The notes under the pieces: model-generated | Told to the model about the DNA's origin: nothing | The model's input: only the letters and a program-made list of their open reading frames with translations | Databases searched by the model: none | Assembly (NCBI RefSeq): GCF_015668195.1 | Contig: NZ_JADPFC010000001.1 | Location: forward strand, 186,001 to 250,000 | Origin: Romboutsia_C sp015668195 | GTDB taxonomy: Bacteria; Bacillota; Clostridia; Peptostreptococcales; Peptostreptococcaceae | Reading direction: 5' to 3' | DNA: 64,000 bases | Part shown: positions 26,944 to 36,593 of the stretch, one piece after another | Layout of the letters: each line of letters opens with the position of its first letter | Position numbering within the stretch: the first letter of the stretch is position 1 | Position numbers and translations under genes: made by a program

Positions 26944-26998
26944 CATAAAGGCTAATTATATTAAACTAACCAAAATACAAAATGATGGGGGTTAAATA

Positions 26999-29626
26999 AT
27001 GGAAGCTAAATATGTTTATAGTTTTGAAGAAGGTAACAAAGACATGAAATATGTTTTAGGTGGTAAAGGTGCTAACTTAGCAGAAATGACAAATATAGGT
27101 CTACCAGTGCCACAAGGTTTTACAATAAGTACAGATGCTTGTAATGATTATTACAAAAATAATGAGACTATAAGTGATAATATAATAAATGAAATAGAAA
27201 AAAAGCTTAAAGAATTACAAGAAAAGCAAGGAAAAACACTAGGAGGAGAAATCAATCCACTATTATTATCAGTTCGTTCTGGTGCAGTATTTTCAATGCC
27301 AGGAATGATGGATACAATACTTAATCTAGGCTTAAATGATACAAGTGTAGTGGCTTTAGCAAACTCTACTCAAAATGAAAGATTTGCATATGATAGTTAT
27401 AGAAGATTTATACAAATGTTTTCTGATGTAGCTATGGGTATACCAAAATATAAATTCGAAAATGCTCTAGATAAAATAAAAGAAGCTAAAGGATATACTT
27501 TAGACACAGAACTTAACGTAGAAGATCTAAAAGAATTAGTAAAAAAATACAAAGAAATATATACAAAAGAAATAAAGAAGCAATTCCCACAAGACCCAAA
27601 AGAACAATTAATGTTAGCCATAAAGGCAGTATTTAAATCATGGAATAATCCACGTGCAATAGTTTATCGTAAATTAAACGATATCCCAAGTGATTTAGGA
27701 ACAGCAGTAAATATACAATCAATGGTATTTGGAAACATGGGAGAAACTAGTGGAACTGGAGTAGCCTTTACTAGAAATCCTTCAACTGGTGAAAATAAAT
27801 TATTTGGAGAATTTTTAATGAATGCACAAGGTGAAGATGTTGTTGCAGGTATAAGAACACCAAAGGATATATCTTCATTAAAAGAAGTGATGCCAAAGGC
27901 TTATGATGAATTTATGAAAATTACTTCTATACTTGAAAATCACTACAAGGATATGCAAGATATAGAGTTTACTATAGAAAATGAAAAATTATATATATTA
28001 CAAACTAGAAATGGAAAAAGAACAGCCAGTGCATCTATAAATATAGCTGTAGACCTAGTAGAAGAAGGTATAATAAATGAAAAAGAAGCTATAATGAGAA
28101 TTGAGCCTAAACAATTAGATCAATTACTTCATCCTAGATTTGAAAGCAAATCTTTAAATGAAGCAACAGTTATAGCAAAAGGACTTCCAGCATCACCTGG
28201 TGCTGCTTGTGGAAAAGTATACTTTAATGCAGAAGATGTAGTAAATGCTAAAAATAAGGGAGAAGAAGCAATACTTGTAAGACTTGAAACTTCACCTGAA
28301 GATATAGAAGGTATGGTATGTGCAGAAGGTATACTTACAGCAAGAGGAGGAATGACATCTCATGCAGCAGTTGTAGCTCGTGGAATGGGTAAATGTTGTG
28401 TAGCAGGATGTTCAGACATAAAGGTTGATGAGTATAACAAAGAAATAAGAACTGAAGATGCAGTTATAAAAGAAGGAGAATATATATCTTTAGATGGTTC
28501 TAGTGGATGTGTATATATAGGTAAGGTAGAAAAAACAGAAGTATCTTTAACTGGAAATTTCGAAAAATTAATGAATTGGGCAAATAAATATAAATCTTTA
28601 GTGGTAAGAACTAATGCAGATAATCCAAGAGATGCTAAGGCTGCCATAAAGTTTGGAGCAGAAGGTATAGGATTATGTAGAACTGAGCATATGTTCTTTG
28701 ACGAAGACAGAATACCAGCAGTAAGAGAGATGATACTTTCTAAAACATTAGAACAAAGACTAGAAGCACTTGAAAAATTACTTCCAATGCAACAAAAAGA
28801 CTTTGTAGATATATTTAGAGTAATGGATGGTAAATCTGTAAATATAAGATTATTAGATCCACCACTACATGAATTCTTACCACATGATGATGAAACTATA
28901 AAAAGCCTTTCAGAGTCAATGAAAGTTTCAGTTAGTGAAATAAAAAGAAGAATAGTAGATCTAGATGAATTTAACCCAATGCTTGGTCATAGAGGTTGTA
29001 GACTTGCTATAACTTTCCCTGAGATATATATAATGCAAGCTAAAGCAATAATTAATGGTGCAATAGAAGCTACTAAAGAAGGTATAAAAGTAATGCCTGA
29101 AATAATGATACCTTTAGTTGGAGAGGCTAAAGAATTAAAAGTTATAAAAGAAGATATAAAAGAAACCATAGATAATATATTAGAAAAAGAACATATGAAA
29201 ATAGATTATACAATAGGTACAATGATAGAAGTACCAAGAGCTTGTTTAACAGCAGATGAAATAGCTAAAGAAGCTGACTTTTTCAGCTTTGGTACTAATG
29301 ATTTAACGCAAATGACATTTGGGTATTCAAGAGATGATGCAGGTAAATTCCTAGGAGAATATGTAAATAGAGAGTTACTAGAAAAAGACCCATTTGAAGT
29401 ATTAGATCAAAGAGGAGTAGGAAAGCTTATAGAATTAGGAGCTACACTAGGTAAAAGTGTTAAGCCAGATATAAAGCTTGGAATATGTGGAGAACATGGT
29501 GGAGAGCCTTCATCAATAGAGTTTTGTTATAAAGCTGGGTTAAATTATGTATCTTGTTCACCATATAGAGTACCAATAGCTAGACTTTCAGCAGCACAAG
29601 CAGTAATAAAAAATGAAAATAAATAA
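26999..29626 (+). CDS. ppdK: Pyruvate, phosphate dikinase
   Basis: Reversibly converts pyruvate, ATP and Pi to PEP, AMP and PPi. The 875-residue, three-domain protein has an N-terminal ATP-grasp region (GGKGANLAEMTNIGLPVP), the central phosphohistidine motif GGMTSHAAVVARGMG near 452 (with the regulatory Thr two residues before the His), and a C-terminal PEP/pyruvate barrel with CGEHGGEPSS near 831. GGGGGTT precedes the ATG. Its regulator lies directly upstream, and a CcpN-like repressor lies before that. Confidence 0.97.
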   Translation: MEAKYVYSFEEGNKDMKYVLGGKGANLAEMTNIGLPVPQGFTISTDACNDYYKNNETISDNIINEIEKKLKELQEKQGKTLGGEINPLLLSVRSGAVFSMPGMMDTILNLGLNDTSVVALANSTQNERFAYDSYRRFIQMFSDVAMGIPKYKFENALDKIKEAKGYTLDTELNVEDLKELVKKYKEIYTKEIKKQFPQDPKEQLMLAIKAVFKSWNNPRAIVYRKLNDIPSDLGTAVNIQSMVFGNMGETSGTGVAFTRNPSTGENKLFGEFLMNAQGEDVVAGIRTPKDISSLKEVMPKAYDEFMKITSILENHYKDMQDIEFTIENEKLYILQTRNGKRTASASINIAVDLVEEGIINEKEAIMRIEPKQLDQLLHPRFESKSLNEATVIAKGLPASPGAACGKVYFNAEDVVNAKNKGEEAILVRLETSPEDIEGMVCAEGILTARGGMTSHAAVVARGMGKCCVAGCSDIKVDEYNKEIRTEDAVIKEGEYISLDGSSGCVYIGKVEKTEVSLTGNFEKLMNWANKYKSLVVRTNADNPRDAKAAIKFGAEGIGLCRTEHMFFDEDRIPAVREMILSKTLEQRLEALEKLLPMQQKDFVDIFRVMDGKSVNIRLLDPPLHEFLPHDDETIKSLSESMKVSVSEIKRRIVDLDEFNPMLGHRGCRLAITFPEIYIMQAKAIINGAIEATKEGIKVMPEIMIPLVGEAKELKVIKEDIKETIDNILEKEHMKIDYTIGTMIEVPRACLTADEIAKEADFFSFGTNDLTQMTFGYSRDDAGKFLGEYVNRELLEKDPFEVLDQRGVGKLIELGATLGKSVKPDIKLGICGEHGGEPSSIEFCYKAGLNYVSCSPYRVPIARLSAAQAVIKNENK

Positions 29627-29641
29627 ATCTAATAAATAGTT

Positions 29642-29690
29642 AAAAAATACAGGTTTGTAATACAATTACAAACCTGTATTTTTTATTATA
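29642..29690 (+). terminator. Terminator after ppdK
   Basis: AAAAAATACAGGTTTGTAA and its perfect complement form a 19-bp stem around a five-base loop, ending in T6. Confidence 0.9.
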
Positions 29691-29806
29691 GTTATTAACA
29701 ATATAGATGAAAACTATTTAAATTTATTAGAGAGAAAATACAAATACGAACAAAATAATACATTTTTCATATAATATATTTAGACGAGTTATTAAGGTGA
29801 TATAAA

Positions 29807-30235
29807 ATGATAATTAAATTTATAAAAATATTAAAAAAAGAAACTATAGAAGTATTTTTAACACTAGGACTTGCTTGTAAATATTTAATAATATTAGGAG
29901 TAATGTGTATTATTATAATTTGTATATCTATATTTAACCCACATTTAGATGGGGCAGGCAATATGGTTACAATAAGAAATAGCTTTTCATCTATTGTAGG
30001 GTATATACTAGAAAGAAAGACTAAGATATGTAATTCGGATAAAAAACTACTAAAAACTAAAGTAGTTTTAGTAGGAACTATTGCGATAATATGTTTAAGC
30101 GTAATTATAGGATCTTATATATTTGGCATAGATGCAAATAACCCATCTCTAATGTTACTAAAAAATTTACTATTTTCATGCATAGGTTTCTTAACTGGTG
30201 CAAGTAAAGAGTTTTATGGAGAATATAAAAAATAA
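29807..30235 (+). CDS. Hypothetical membrane protein (142 residues)
   Basis: Not recognised. It has a basic start and a helix at about residues 25-42 (YLIILGVMCIIIICISIF). A loop with GNMVTIRNSFSSIVGYILERKT follows, then a second helix near 85-108 and a third near 118-133. AAGGTGAT precedes the ATG. The length and helix pattern are broadly holin-like, but there is no phage context. Confidence 0.65.
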   Translation: MIIKFIKILKKETIEVFLTLGLACKYLIILGVMCIIIICISIFNPHLDGAGNMVTIRNSFSSIVGYILERKTKICNSDKKLLKTKVVLVGTIAIICLSVIIGSYIFGIDANNPSLMLLKNLLFSCIGFLTGASKEFYGEYKK

Positions 30236-30351
30236 TACAATTTAAGGATATTAATAAAGGTATGCTTTTGACATATATCACAAGTAAAATAAATCTATCA
30301 TACAATATACTAATGTACTTATAAAAAAGAAACAAGTAAGGAGATGATTGT

Positions 30352-30600
30352 ATGATTAAATGTCCGAGATGTTCAAAAGAAGTATCATCAAGACCGGGAA
30401 GTATATGCCCTAGATGTGGACTTAAAGTATCTGAAGTAAATGAGAAAATAAGATGCCCTGAACCAAATTGTAGAGCGTTAGTATCTAAAAAGTTTGAGTA
30501 TTGTCCAAAATGTGGATGTAAGTTAAAAAATTTTACTTTAACAGAATTTATAAAAATGGCAAGATGTAAAATAGATGATAAACTAAATGAAAAAGAATAA
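30352..30600 (+). CDS. Double zinc-ribbon protein
   Basis: A small 82-residue protein with four Cys-x2-Cys-type knuckles: CPRCSKE, CPRCGLK, CPEPNC and CPKCGCK. They make two zinc-ribbon units, followed by a lysine-rich helical tail. TTGACA occurs at 30268-30273, but no good -10 box follows at normal spacing. The function is unknown; a nucleic-acid or protein-binding adaptor is plausible. Confidence 0.75.
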   Translation: MIKCPRCSKEVSSRPGSICPRCGLKVSEVNEKIRCPEPNCRALVSKKFEYCPKCGCKLKNFTLTEFIKMARCKIDDKLNEKE

Positions 30601-30626
30601 AGGTTGCATTTAGAGCAACCTTTATT
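30596..30626 (+). terminator. Terminator after the zinc-ribbon gene
   Basis: AATAAAGGTTGC and its complement form a perfect 12-bp stem around a seven-base loop. Confidence 0.8.
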
Positions 30627-30745
30627 TGGAAAGAATTGAAGTTTGTATAAATTGGTTTCTTTAAGATAGGAATTAATACATGAAAAGAAAACATTTATTA
30701 ATATATAAATATGTAAATTACTATATATTAGTTACACTTAAGTAA

Positions 30746-32926
30746 TTAATTTTCTATTTCAATATCCCATCCAAAGTAACCATTATCTTTTTTAGAATAT
30801 TTAAGTATAGCATCAAATTTAGTACCATTTTTACTTGTTAGCGATTTAACTTTGGCTTGACCATTTTTTAATATACCTTTAACCATTGTTTTGTTAGGTT
30901 TTTTCTTATAAAATTCTAAAAATTTATCATTTTTCCATATACCAAATTTACATTCTTTGTAGTTGTTGCATATATATCCTTTAGAAATCTCAACAACATC
31001 GCCACCACATACAGGGCATTTTCCAAGAGATTCATTTGAAGGAGAATCATTCTTAGCCCTACTTTTATTAGAAGAATTAGTATTAGGTATATTTTTAGTA
31101 AATTTTTTAGTTTTAGGATTATAAACATAATTTTCTGTACTTATGCTTTTAGGGCTATCATGTTTTATTAGTTCAACATTTTTATATATAAAGTTAAATA
31201 TATTGGTCAAATATTCTTTTCTAGTGAAAGTTCCTTTTTGGATATCGCTTAGACTTTTTTCTAATTTACCAGTATAATCAACATCAAATAATTCTTTTAC
31301 TGGGAAGATTTCAACTAGATTTTTACCTAAATCAGTTACAGAATAAGACTTACCTTTTTTATTAACATATCCTACTTGTGATATCTTTTTTAATACATCA
31401 GCACGAGTAGCAGATGTACCTATTGAATAACCTGATAAAACTGTAGTATCATCATCAGGTACATTTTTACCACAGTTTTTCATAGCTTTAAGTAGAGTAT
31501 CTTCTGTATAAGGCTTAGGTGGTGTAGTTTGCTTAGTTATAGGTTTAATATCTATAACATCCACTATTTCATCCTTATTTACCATAGGGAGTAAATCGTC
31601 TTTTTCTTCTTTATTGTATACCTCTAAGTATCCCTTAGTTTTAAGTACCTTACCCTTAGTCAAGAATATATTTTTATCTACATCAGTTTTAATTTCAGTG
31701 TTTTCATATTCTGCAGGAGGCATAAAATTTGCTATAAATCTATCTTTGATGGCATTATACACTATAAGTTCATCAGGTGTTAGATTAGTAGGTATTATAT
31801 AAGTAGGTATGATGGCACTATGGCTATCTACCTTAGAAGAATCGAAAACTCTTTTAGTTTTAGTAAATTTGACCTTATCACTATAAGGAACTGTTGCCTT
31901 TAATTTATCTAAAGCTTGTGAAACTTTAGTTGCTAAACTTTCTTCTAAATAAATAGAATCGGTTCTAGGGTAGGTAATATAACCACCCTTACCTTTCCCT
32001 TCATAAAGAGATTGACACACGCTTAAAACTTTATCTGAAGTGAAATTAGCATGTTTAGAAGTTATATATCCTTGCAATGAAGTTAAACTGAAAAGTTTAG
32101 GTGCATATTCTTTAGACATTGTAACTTTTTTATCAAGTATTTTACCTTGATTAGAAGTTATACTATTAATAATTTTATTAACATCTTCTATAGTATCAAA
32201 TTTACTTTCTTTTCCTTTTATATACTTACCTTTATATTTACCATTTTGGCATTTAAAATTTCCTTCTATTTCATAGTAGGTTTTTGGTATGAAATTTTTA
32301 ATTTCCATATCTCTATCATAAACTAATTTGACTGTAGGTAGTATTACACGACCTATATTTAGTAGTTTACCGTTACCATATTTTAATGTGGCAACTGATG
32401 TAAAATTTATACCTATTAGCCAGTCAGTTATAAGTCTAGTGTAACCTGCTGATTGTAAATTTCTCATTTCATTATCATCTTTTAAATTATTAAGACCCCT
32501 AGTTATATCTTCTGGTGTCCATTCATTTACTAAAATTCTTTTTACAGGTTTTTTGTTCTTAGATAATAAAAATATTAAAAAAGAAATTAGTTCTCCTTCT
32601 CTATCATTATCTGTTGCATTTATAACATATTCAATATCATCTCTATGTAACAGTTTTTTTACTGTATTAAATTGCTTTTTCTTAGAACTATCTACTTTGA
32701 ACTTAAACTTTTCTGGTGGAATAAATGGAAAATTAGCCATTTTCCAAGAACCAGAGTATTTATCTTTATCATAGTCTTTGACATCATATAGGCTCACTAA
32801 ATGCCCAACAGCATAAGTAACTATATATCCATTACCTTCAAAATAACCATCAAGACGAGTTTTAGCTCCTAAAAAAGATGCGATAGTTTTAGCCACAGAT
32901 GGCTTTTCTGCTAGTATAAGTTTCAT
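30746..32926 (-). CDS. topB: DNA topoisomerase III
   Basis: Type IA topoisomerase, 726 residues. It has the TOPRIM motif AEKPSVAKTIA at the start and NATDNDREGELISF near 104. The active-site tyrosine is in YITYPRTDSIYL near 320, and the C-terminal topoisomerase zinc finger has CPVCGGD and CNNYKEC near 640. It decatenates DNA and resolves recombination intermediates. AAAGGAGTT precedes the ATG. It is transcribed opposite to most neighbours. Confidence 0.96.
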   Translation of the reverse strand: MKLILAEKPSVAKTIASFLGAKTRLDGYFEGNGYIVTYAVGHLVSLYDVKDYDKDKYSGSWKMANFPFIPPEKFKFKVDSSKKKQFNTVKKLLHRDDIEYVINATDNDREGELISFLIFLLSKNKKPVKRILVNEWTPEDITRGLNNLKDDNEMRNLQSAGYTRLITDWLIGINFTSVATLKYGNGKLLNIGRVILPTVKLVYDRDMEIKNFIPKTYYEIEGNFKCQNGKYKGKYIKGKESKFDTIEDVNKIINSITSNQGKILDKKVTMSKEYAPKLFSLTSLQGYITSKHANFTSDKVLSVCQSLYEGKGKGGYITYPRTDSIYLEESLATKVSQALDKLKATVPYSDKVKFTKTKRVFDSSKVDSHSAIIPTYIIPTNLTPDELIVYNAIKDRFIANFMPPAEYENTEIKTDVDKNIFLTKGKVLKTKGYLEVYNKEEKDDLLPMVNKDEIVDVIDIKPITKQTTPPKPYTEDTLLKAMKNCGKNVPDDDTTVLSGYSIGTSATRADVLKKISQVGYVNKKGKSYSVTDLGKNLVEIFPVKELFDVDYTGKLEKSLSDIQKGTFTRKEYLTNIFNFIYKNVELIKHDSPKSISTENYVYNPKTKKFTKNIPNTNSSNKSRAKNDSPSNESLGKCPVCGGDVVEISKGYICNNYKECKFGIWKNDKFLEFYKKKPNKTMVKGILKNGQAKVKSLTSKNGTKFDAILKYSKKDNGYFGWDIEIEN

Positions 32927-32989
32927 GTAAAACTCCTTTCAAGGTGCTTAAATACTACATTTGTAACTTAAATATATTATCATAAAAAA

Positions 32990-33016
32990 ATAAAAGACTG
33001 CAAGGCAGTCTTTTAT
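32990..33016 (-). terminator. Terminator of the 33013-33642 gene
   Basis: ATAAAAGACTGC and its complement form a 12-bp perfect stem around a three-base loop. On the minus strand it is followed by a T-rich run. It separates the unknown gene from topB. Confidence 0.85.
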
Positions 33017-33642
33017 AAATAATAGTTAAAATTATTATTATGATTAGTAAGTCCCTTTATATATGAGTTAAAATAATAGTTGCTATCTTCATTATCTATT
33101 ATCTCAACAAAAGAGATATGGTTGTAGTCACTTACCTCTAAATCACATAGCTTATTTAAGGTAACACAAGATATAGTTAAAGATGAATCTGGACTTATAT
33201 AAATACTTTGTGTATCATATAGTGCTGTAAATATTTCATAGCATTTTGATTTATCAGTAACTAATAAATAATCAATAAGACCTTTAAGTTCTGGGTATTT
33301 ATAATAAATATGATTTAAAGTATTATCTTGATTTAAATTATTTAATTCTTCTCTATATCCACAAAGTATTATATATAAGTTATTTTCATATAATGATTTT
33401 AGATTAATTATTAAATCCTTTAAAAATATATTTAAGTTAAATGGTAAATATAGATAAAGTTTATTATTTATGTCTATATTTATGTTATAATCTTCTAATA
33501 GATTAATCAAAATACTAGTTGTAGTTGGAGTATAATTTAAAAATTTAATATCATTATACATAATATAGAGATTACCGTTTATACTCTTATTGTAAATAAC
33601 CTCAAGTTTTTTTTTCATCCAAGGGGCATGTAATAAATTCAT
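33013..33642 (-). CDS. Hypothetical protein (209 residues)
   Basis: Not recognised. The protein is strongly Asn/Leu/Ile/Tyr-rich with no signal peptide. Notable segments are the opening MNLLHAPWMKKKLEVIY and LYIILCGYREELNN near 90. AGGAGGA precedes the ATG and a strong terminator follows, so it looks like a real single-gene unit. It diverges from dut. Confidence 0.65.
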   Translation of the reverse strand: MNLLHAPWMKKKLEVIYNKSINGNLYIMYNDIKFLNYTPTTTSILINLLEDYNINIDINNKLYLYLPFNLNIFLKDLIINLKSLYENNLYIILCGYREELNNLNQDNTLNHIYYKYPELKGLIDYLLVTDKSKCYEIFTALYDTQSIYISPDSSLTISCVTLNKLCDLEVSDYNHISFVEIIDNEDSNYYFNSYIKGLTNHNNNFNYYL

Positions 33643-33735
33643 ATTTGTTCCTCCTAGAATTAGTATTTTAAATTTAATGTATTTTAATACAATATTAAAA
33701 TAACCCTTAATTAAATTATAAAAGGAGACATTAAA

Positions 33736-34167
33736 ATGTATACATTAAAAATAAAGAAATTACATGATGATGCAATAATACCAAATTTCGCTCACAAGGG
33801 AGATGCTGGTATGGATTTATATTCTATAGAAGAAGTGGTTATTCCTGCTTCAGAATCTAAACTTATAAAAACAGGAATAAGTATAGCACTTCCTAAAAAT
33901 ACAGAGGCTCAAGTTAGACCAAGAAGTGGATTAGCACTTAAACATTCTGTAACAGTATTAAACGCACCAGGAACTATAGATGAAGGGTATAGAGGTGAGA
34001 TAGGTGTAATACTTATAAACCATGGTAAAGAAGATTTCATAGTAAATAAAAACATGAAGATAGCTCAAATGGTAGTTAAACCTATATATGATATAAATAT
34101 ATTAGAAGTTAGTGATTTAGATGACACTGAAAGAGGAAATGGTGGATTTGGATCAACTGGATATTAG
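33736..34167 (+). CDS. dut: dUTP diphosphatase
   Basis: Hydrolyses dUTP to dUMP and PPi, which keeps uracil out of DNA and feeds dTMP synthesis. The 143-residue trimeric-type enzyme has all five motifs: GDAGMDLYS (near 22), PRSGLALKHS (near 62), GTIDEGYRGEIGVILIN (near 78), the QMVVKPI strand, and the C-terminal RGNGGFGSTGY. AAAGGAGA precedes the ATG. Confidence 0.97.
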   Translation: MYTLKIKKLHDDAIIPNFAHKGDAGMDLYSIEEVVIPASESKLIKTGISIALPKNTEAQVRPRSGLALKHSVTVLNAPGTIDEGYRGEIGVILINHGKEDFIVNKNMKIAQMVVKPIYDINILEVSDLDDTERGNGGFGSTGY

Positions 34168-34478
34168 GCTATATTTATTTAAAGGAACCTTATTTTAAGG
34201 TTCTTTTTTTATGCAAAGTTGTTATAAGTTAAAAATCATATATAAGATTTTAACGTTAAGAAAATTTTATAAGAAGAAAAATATATATAAATTGTAAATA
34301 TATAACAGTTATCGAAAAATATAGACAAAAACTTACAAATTTGAAATAATATTAGCATGGGAAAAATATTAAAATATAAAATAAAAAAGTATTATAAAAA
34401 AAATTAAAGATAGGGTATAAACGCCAATTAAGGAGAGGAGTTGAGTATACTATAGCCTCTAAGCTGTAGTAATAAAAC
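34168..34478. other. Intergenic region before the NlpC/P60 gene
   Basis: It holds the dut terminator, then AT-rich sequence with TAGACA near 34322 followed 17 bases later by AATAAT as a weak promoter candidate. A leader follows with a Shine-Dalgarno sequence at 34430-34440, a four-codon TTG frame at 34441-34455, and a small hairpin at 34449-34470. Confidence 0.5.
34181..34211 (+). terminator. Terminator after dut
   Basis: AAAGGAACCTTA and TAAGGTTCTTT form an 11-bp stem followed by a T-rich tail. Confidence 0.85.
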
Positions 34479-35603
34479 ATGAATAAACAAAGTATAAAAA
34501 TGGGATTGGTAGCAACATCAATATTACTTCCAATGTCAGTTACAGTAGCAAATGCTGATACTATACAACAAGCAAACATAGAATATAAAATAATAACAGG
34601 AAATTCAGTAAACTTTAGAAAAGGACCAAGCACTAGTTATGATTCAATTGGTAAGTTTTATAAAGGAGATAAAGTAGAGTACATAGGAAAAAGTGGAGAA
34701 TGGATAAATGTTAAGTATAATGGAAAAGTAGGATATGTACATGGAAATTACGTTTCAAACTCTTCTGAAGGAAATACATCAGATAATACTATAAAATACA
34801 ATAAGATAGTAAGTGCAAGTTCCCTAAATGTTAGAAAGGGTCCAGGTACTAGTTACTCAAAGATAGACTCAATACCTAATGGCACAAAAGTAGGAGTAAT
34901 ATCTGAGTCAAATGGGTGGGCAAAGATAAGCTATAATGGACAAATAGGATATGTATCAAGTCAATATTTAAAGAGTAGTGAAGATTCAACTTCACCAAGT
35001 GAAGAAAAAGTAAAATATAATAAAAAAGTAAATGCAAGTTCACTAAACATTAGAAAAGGACCAAGCACAAGTCATTCAAAAATAGGTTCAATACCGTATG
35101 GTGCTGAGGTAGGGGTAATATCAGAATCAAATGGATGGGCAAAGATAAAATATAATGGACAAATAGGATATGTATCAAGCAAGTACTTAACAGCAGATAT
35201 GTCTAATGGTGGTGGAACAACATCTCAAAGCGCCGATAAGGTAATAAATTTAGCTCAAACATTATTAGGAAAGCCATATGTATGGGGAGCAGAAGGACCT
35301 AGTAGTTTTGATTGTTCAGGATTTACTCAATATGTATTTAAAAAGTCTGCTGGAATAAATATACCAAGAGTATCAAAAGATCAATCAAAATTTGGACAAT
35401 ATGTAAATAAAAATAACCTTCAAAAAGGAGATTTAATATTTTTTGATACAAGCGGTTCAAATGATGGAAATGTAAGTCATGTTGGGATATATATGGGTAA
35501 TAATAAAATGATACATGCATCATCGAGTAAAGGAAAAGTAGTTATATCTGAATTAAGTAATTATTATAATAATGCATATGTAAATGCAAGAAGAGTATTA
35601 TAG
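34479..35603 (+). CDS. Secreted NlpC/P60 endopeptidase with three SH3b domains
   Basis: A cell-wall hydrolase of 374 residues. A signal peptide (about 1-26, ending VANAD) precedes three SH3b wall-binding repeats (about 37-93, 107-166, 179-237; each with N-x-RKGP-(S/G)-TS). A Ser/Gly linker leads to the NlpC/P60 domain (about 252-374), with catalytic Cys279 in FDCSGFTQ, His334 in SHVGIYMG and a third polar site at His346. It should cut D-Glu-diaminopimelate-type stem peptide bonds. The ATG has no Shine-Dalgarno sequence nearby; the closest, AAGGAGAGG, is about 40 bases upstream behind a hairpin. Confidence 0.93.
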   Translation: MNKQSIKMGLVATSILLPMSVTVANADTIQQANIEYKIITGNSVNFRKGPSTSYDSIGKFYKGDKVEYIGKSGEWINVKYNGKVGYVHGNYVSNSSEGNTSDNTIKYNKIVSASSLNVRKGPGTSYSKIDSIPNGTKVGVISESNGWAKISYNGQIGYVSSQYLKSSEDSTSPSEEKVKYNKKVNASSLNIRKGPSTSHSKIGSIPYGAEVGVISESNGWAKIKYNGQIGYVSSKYLTADMSNGGGTTSQSADKVINLAQTLLGKPYVWGAEGPSSFDCSGFTQYVFKKSAGINIPRVSKDQSKFGQYVNKNNLQKGDLIFFDTSGSNDGNVSHVGIYMGNNKMIHASSSKGKVVISELSNYYNNAYVNARRVL

Positions 35604-35628
35604 ATAACATAAAGATTTTCTCATTATA

Positions 35629-35668
35629 TAAAAAATAGATGTATTATTAATAAGACATCTATTTTTTA
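35629..35668 (+). terminator. Terminator after the NlpC/P60 gene
   Basis: TAAAAAATAGATGT and its complement form a 14-bp perfect stem around a 12-base loop. Confidence 0.8.
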
Positions 35669-35875
35669 TGCAATAATTTTATATTAGGCATAAAATCATT
35701 GCTTGTTTATGAATATATACAGATAAATAAATTTGAAAATAAAAAAATCTAACTAGACTTAGTATAAAAAATCTAATATTTTAAGTAGAAAAGATTTTTG
35801 ATGAATAAATAATCTAATATATTGAAAATAATATATAGTGTAAATTAAATTTATAGATTAACAAGGAGTGTTTCT

Positions 35876-36283
35876 ATGGGTGTAGTAACAGATTTTTATA
35901 AATTCAAATACAGAAAAGATCACTACTATTTAGATGTATTTATAAATAAAGGAGCAATACCAAATATTGAATCAGCCTTAAATGAAATTCTAAGTGATAA
36001 ATATATACCTAAAGACTCTCAATGTGCATATATGAAATTAAAAGAATTATTTCAAGAGGCAAGAAAAAGTACAAGCCATGTTTATGCTGAAATAAAAATA
36101 CACAAATGTTATTTGAGATATATAAATAATTTATATCTATATTTTTTTGATAGAAAAGAGTATAGAGCTTTAAAGGAGTTAAGTGATTATTTTCATTTAT
36201 ATATAGTAGAGGATATAGAAAATATAGCAAATTTTATAACACTAAGCGAAGACGTAAAGATAAGGATACTTTCAAATATATAA
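35876..36283 (+). CDS. Hypothetical protein (135 residues)
   Basis: Not recognised. It is a soluble, helix-rich sequence (MGVVTDFYKFKYRKDHYYLD..., then KLKELFQEARKSTSHVY and RALKELSDYFHLY) with no signal peptide. AAGGAGTG precedes the ATG. It stands alone upstream of the micro-ORF cluster, with a large inverted repeat 45 bases after its stop. Confidence 0.65.
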   Translation: MGVVTDFYKFKYRKDHYYLDVFINKGAIPNIESALNEILSDKYIPKDSQCAYMKLKELFQEARKSTSHVYAEIKIHKCYLRYINNLYLYFFDRKEYRALKELSDYFHLYIVEDIENIANFITLSEDVKIRILSNI

Positions 36284-36327
36284 AATAATTAAATTCAAAA
36301 AAGGAAATATTTATAAATATCTTGCAT

Positions 36328-36382
36328 ATAATACATTAAATATGAAACATTTAAAATTAATCCTTCATATTTAATGTATTAT
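36328..36382. repeat. 19-bp perfect inverted repeat before the micro-ORF cluster
   Basis: Arms at 36328-36346 and 36364-36382 are perfect complements around a 17-base centre. The left arm overlaps a TATAAT at 36327-36332. The right arm ends just before AAGAAGGAGGGAAG, the ribosome binding site of the first micro-ORF. This suggests an operator or leader hairpin rather than a terminator. Confidence 0.7.
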
Positions 36383-36404
36383 AAAAAGAAGGAGGGAAGT
36401 TAAT

Positions 36405-36488
36405 TTGGATAATAGATTAGAATTAGTAATGTTTGAATATGAAAAAGAAATAGAATATGATTATACACCAGATAATAAAAGTGAATAA
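36405..36488 (+). CDS. Micro-ORF A, 27-residue acidic peptide
   Basis: The TTG start lies 8 bases after GAAGGAGGGAAG, a strong Shine-Dalgarno sequence. The product is 27 residues and acidic. It contains VMFEYEKEIEYDYTP, which is closely matched by the second micro-ORF (FEYEKE-x-EYDY-x-P). The two peptides have identical length. It has no signal or membrane segment. The family is not recognised. Confidence 0.6.
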   Translation: MDNRLELVMFEYEKEIEYDYTPDNKSE

Positions 36489-36593
36489 ATTAAAAAAGAT
36501 TTTTCAAGTTTAAATAAGTAAAGAATAAAATAAAATTTATCTTGCTAAATTAATCAATATAATTTATATAAATAAAAAAAATGGAGGTAAAAT

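Noticed and set aside
29807..30235. Phage holin or prophage remnant
   Set aside because: The protein is three-helix and small, but no phage genes, attachment repeats or lysin lie nearby.
30268..30296. TTGACA as a promoter of the zinc-ribbon gene
   Set aside because: The -35 box is perfect, but no acceptable -10 hexamer lies 16-18 bases downstream.
34441..34455. TTG as an upstream start of the NlpC/P60 gene
   Set aside because: The frame TTG-AGT-ATA-CTA stops at TAG, and the frame of the gene contains stops before the ATG at 34479.
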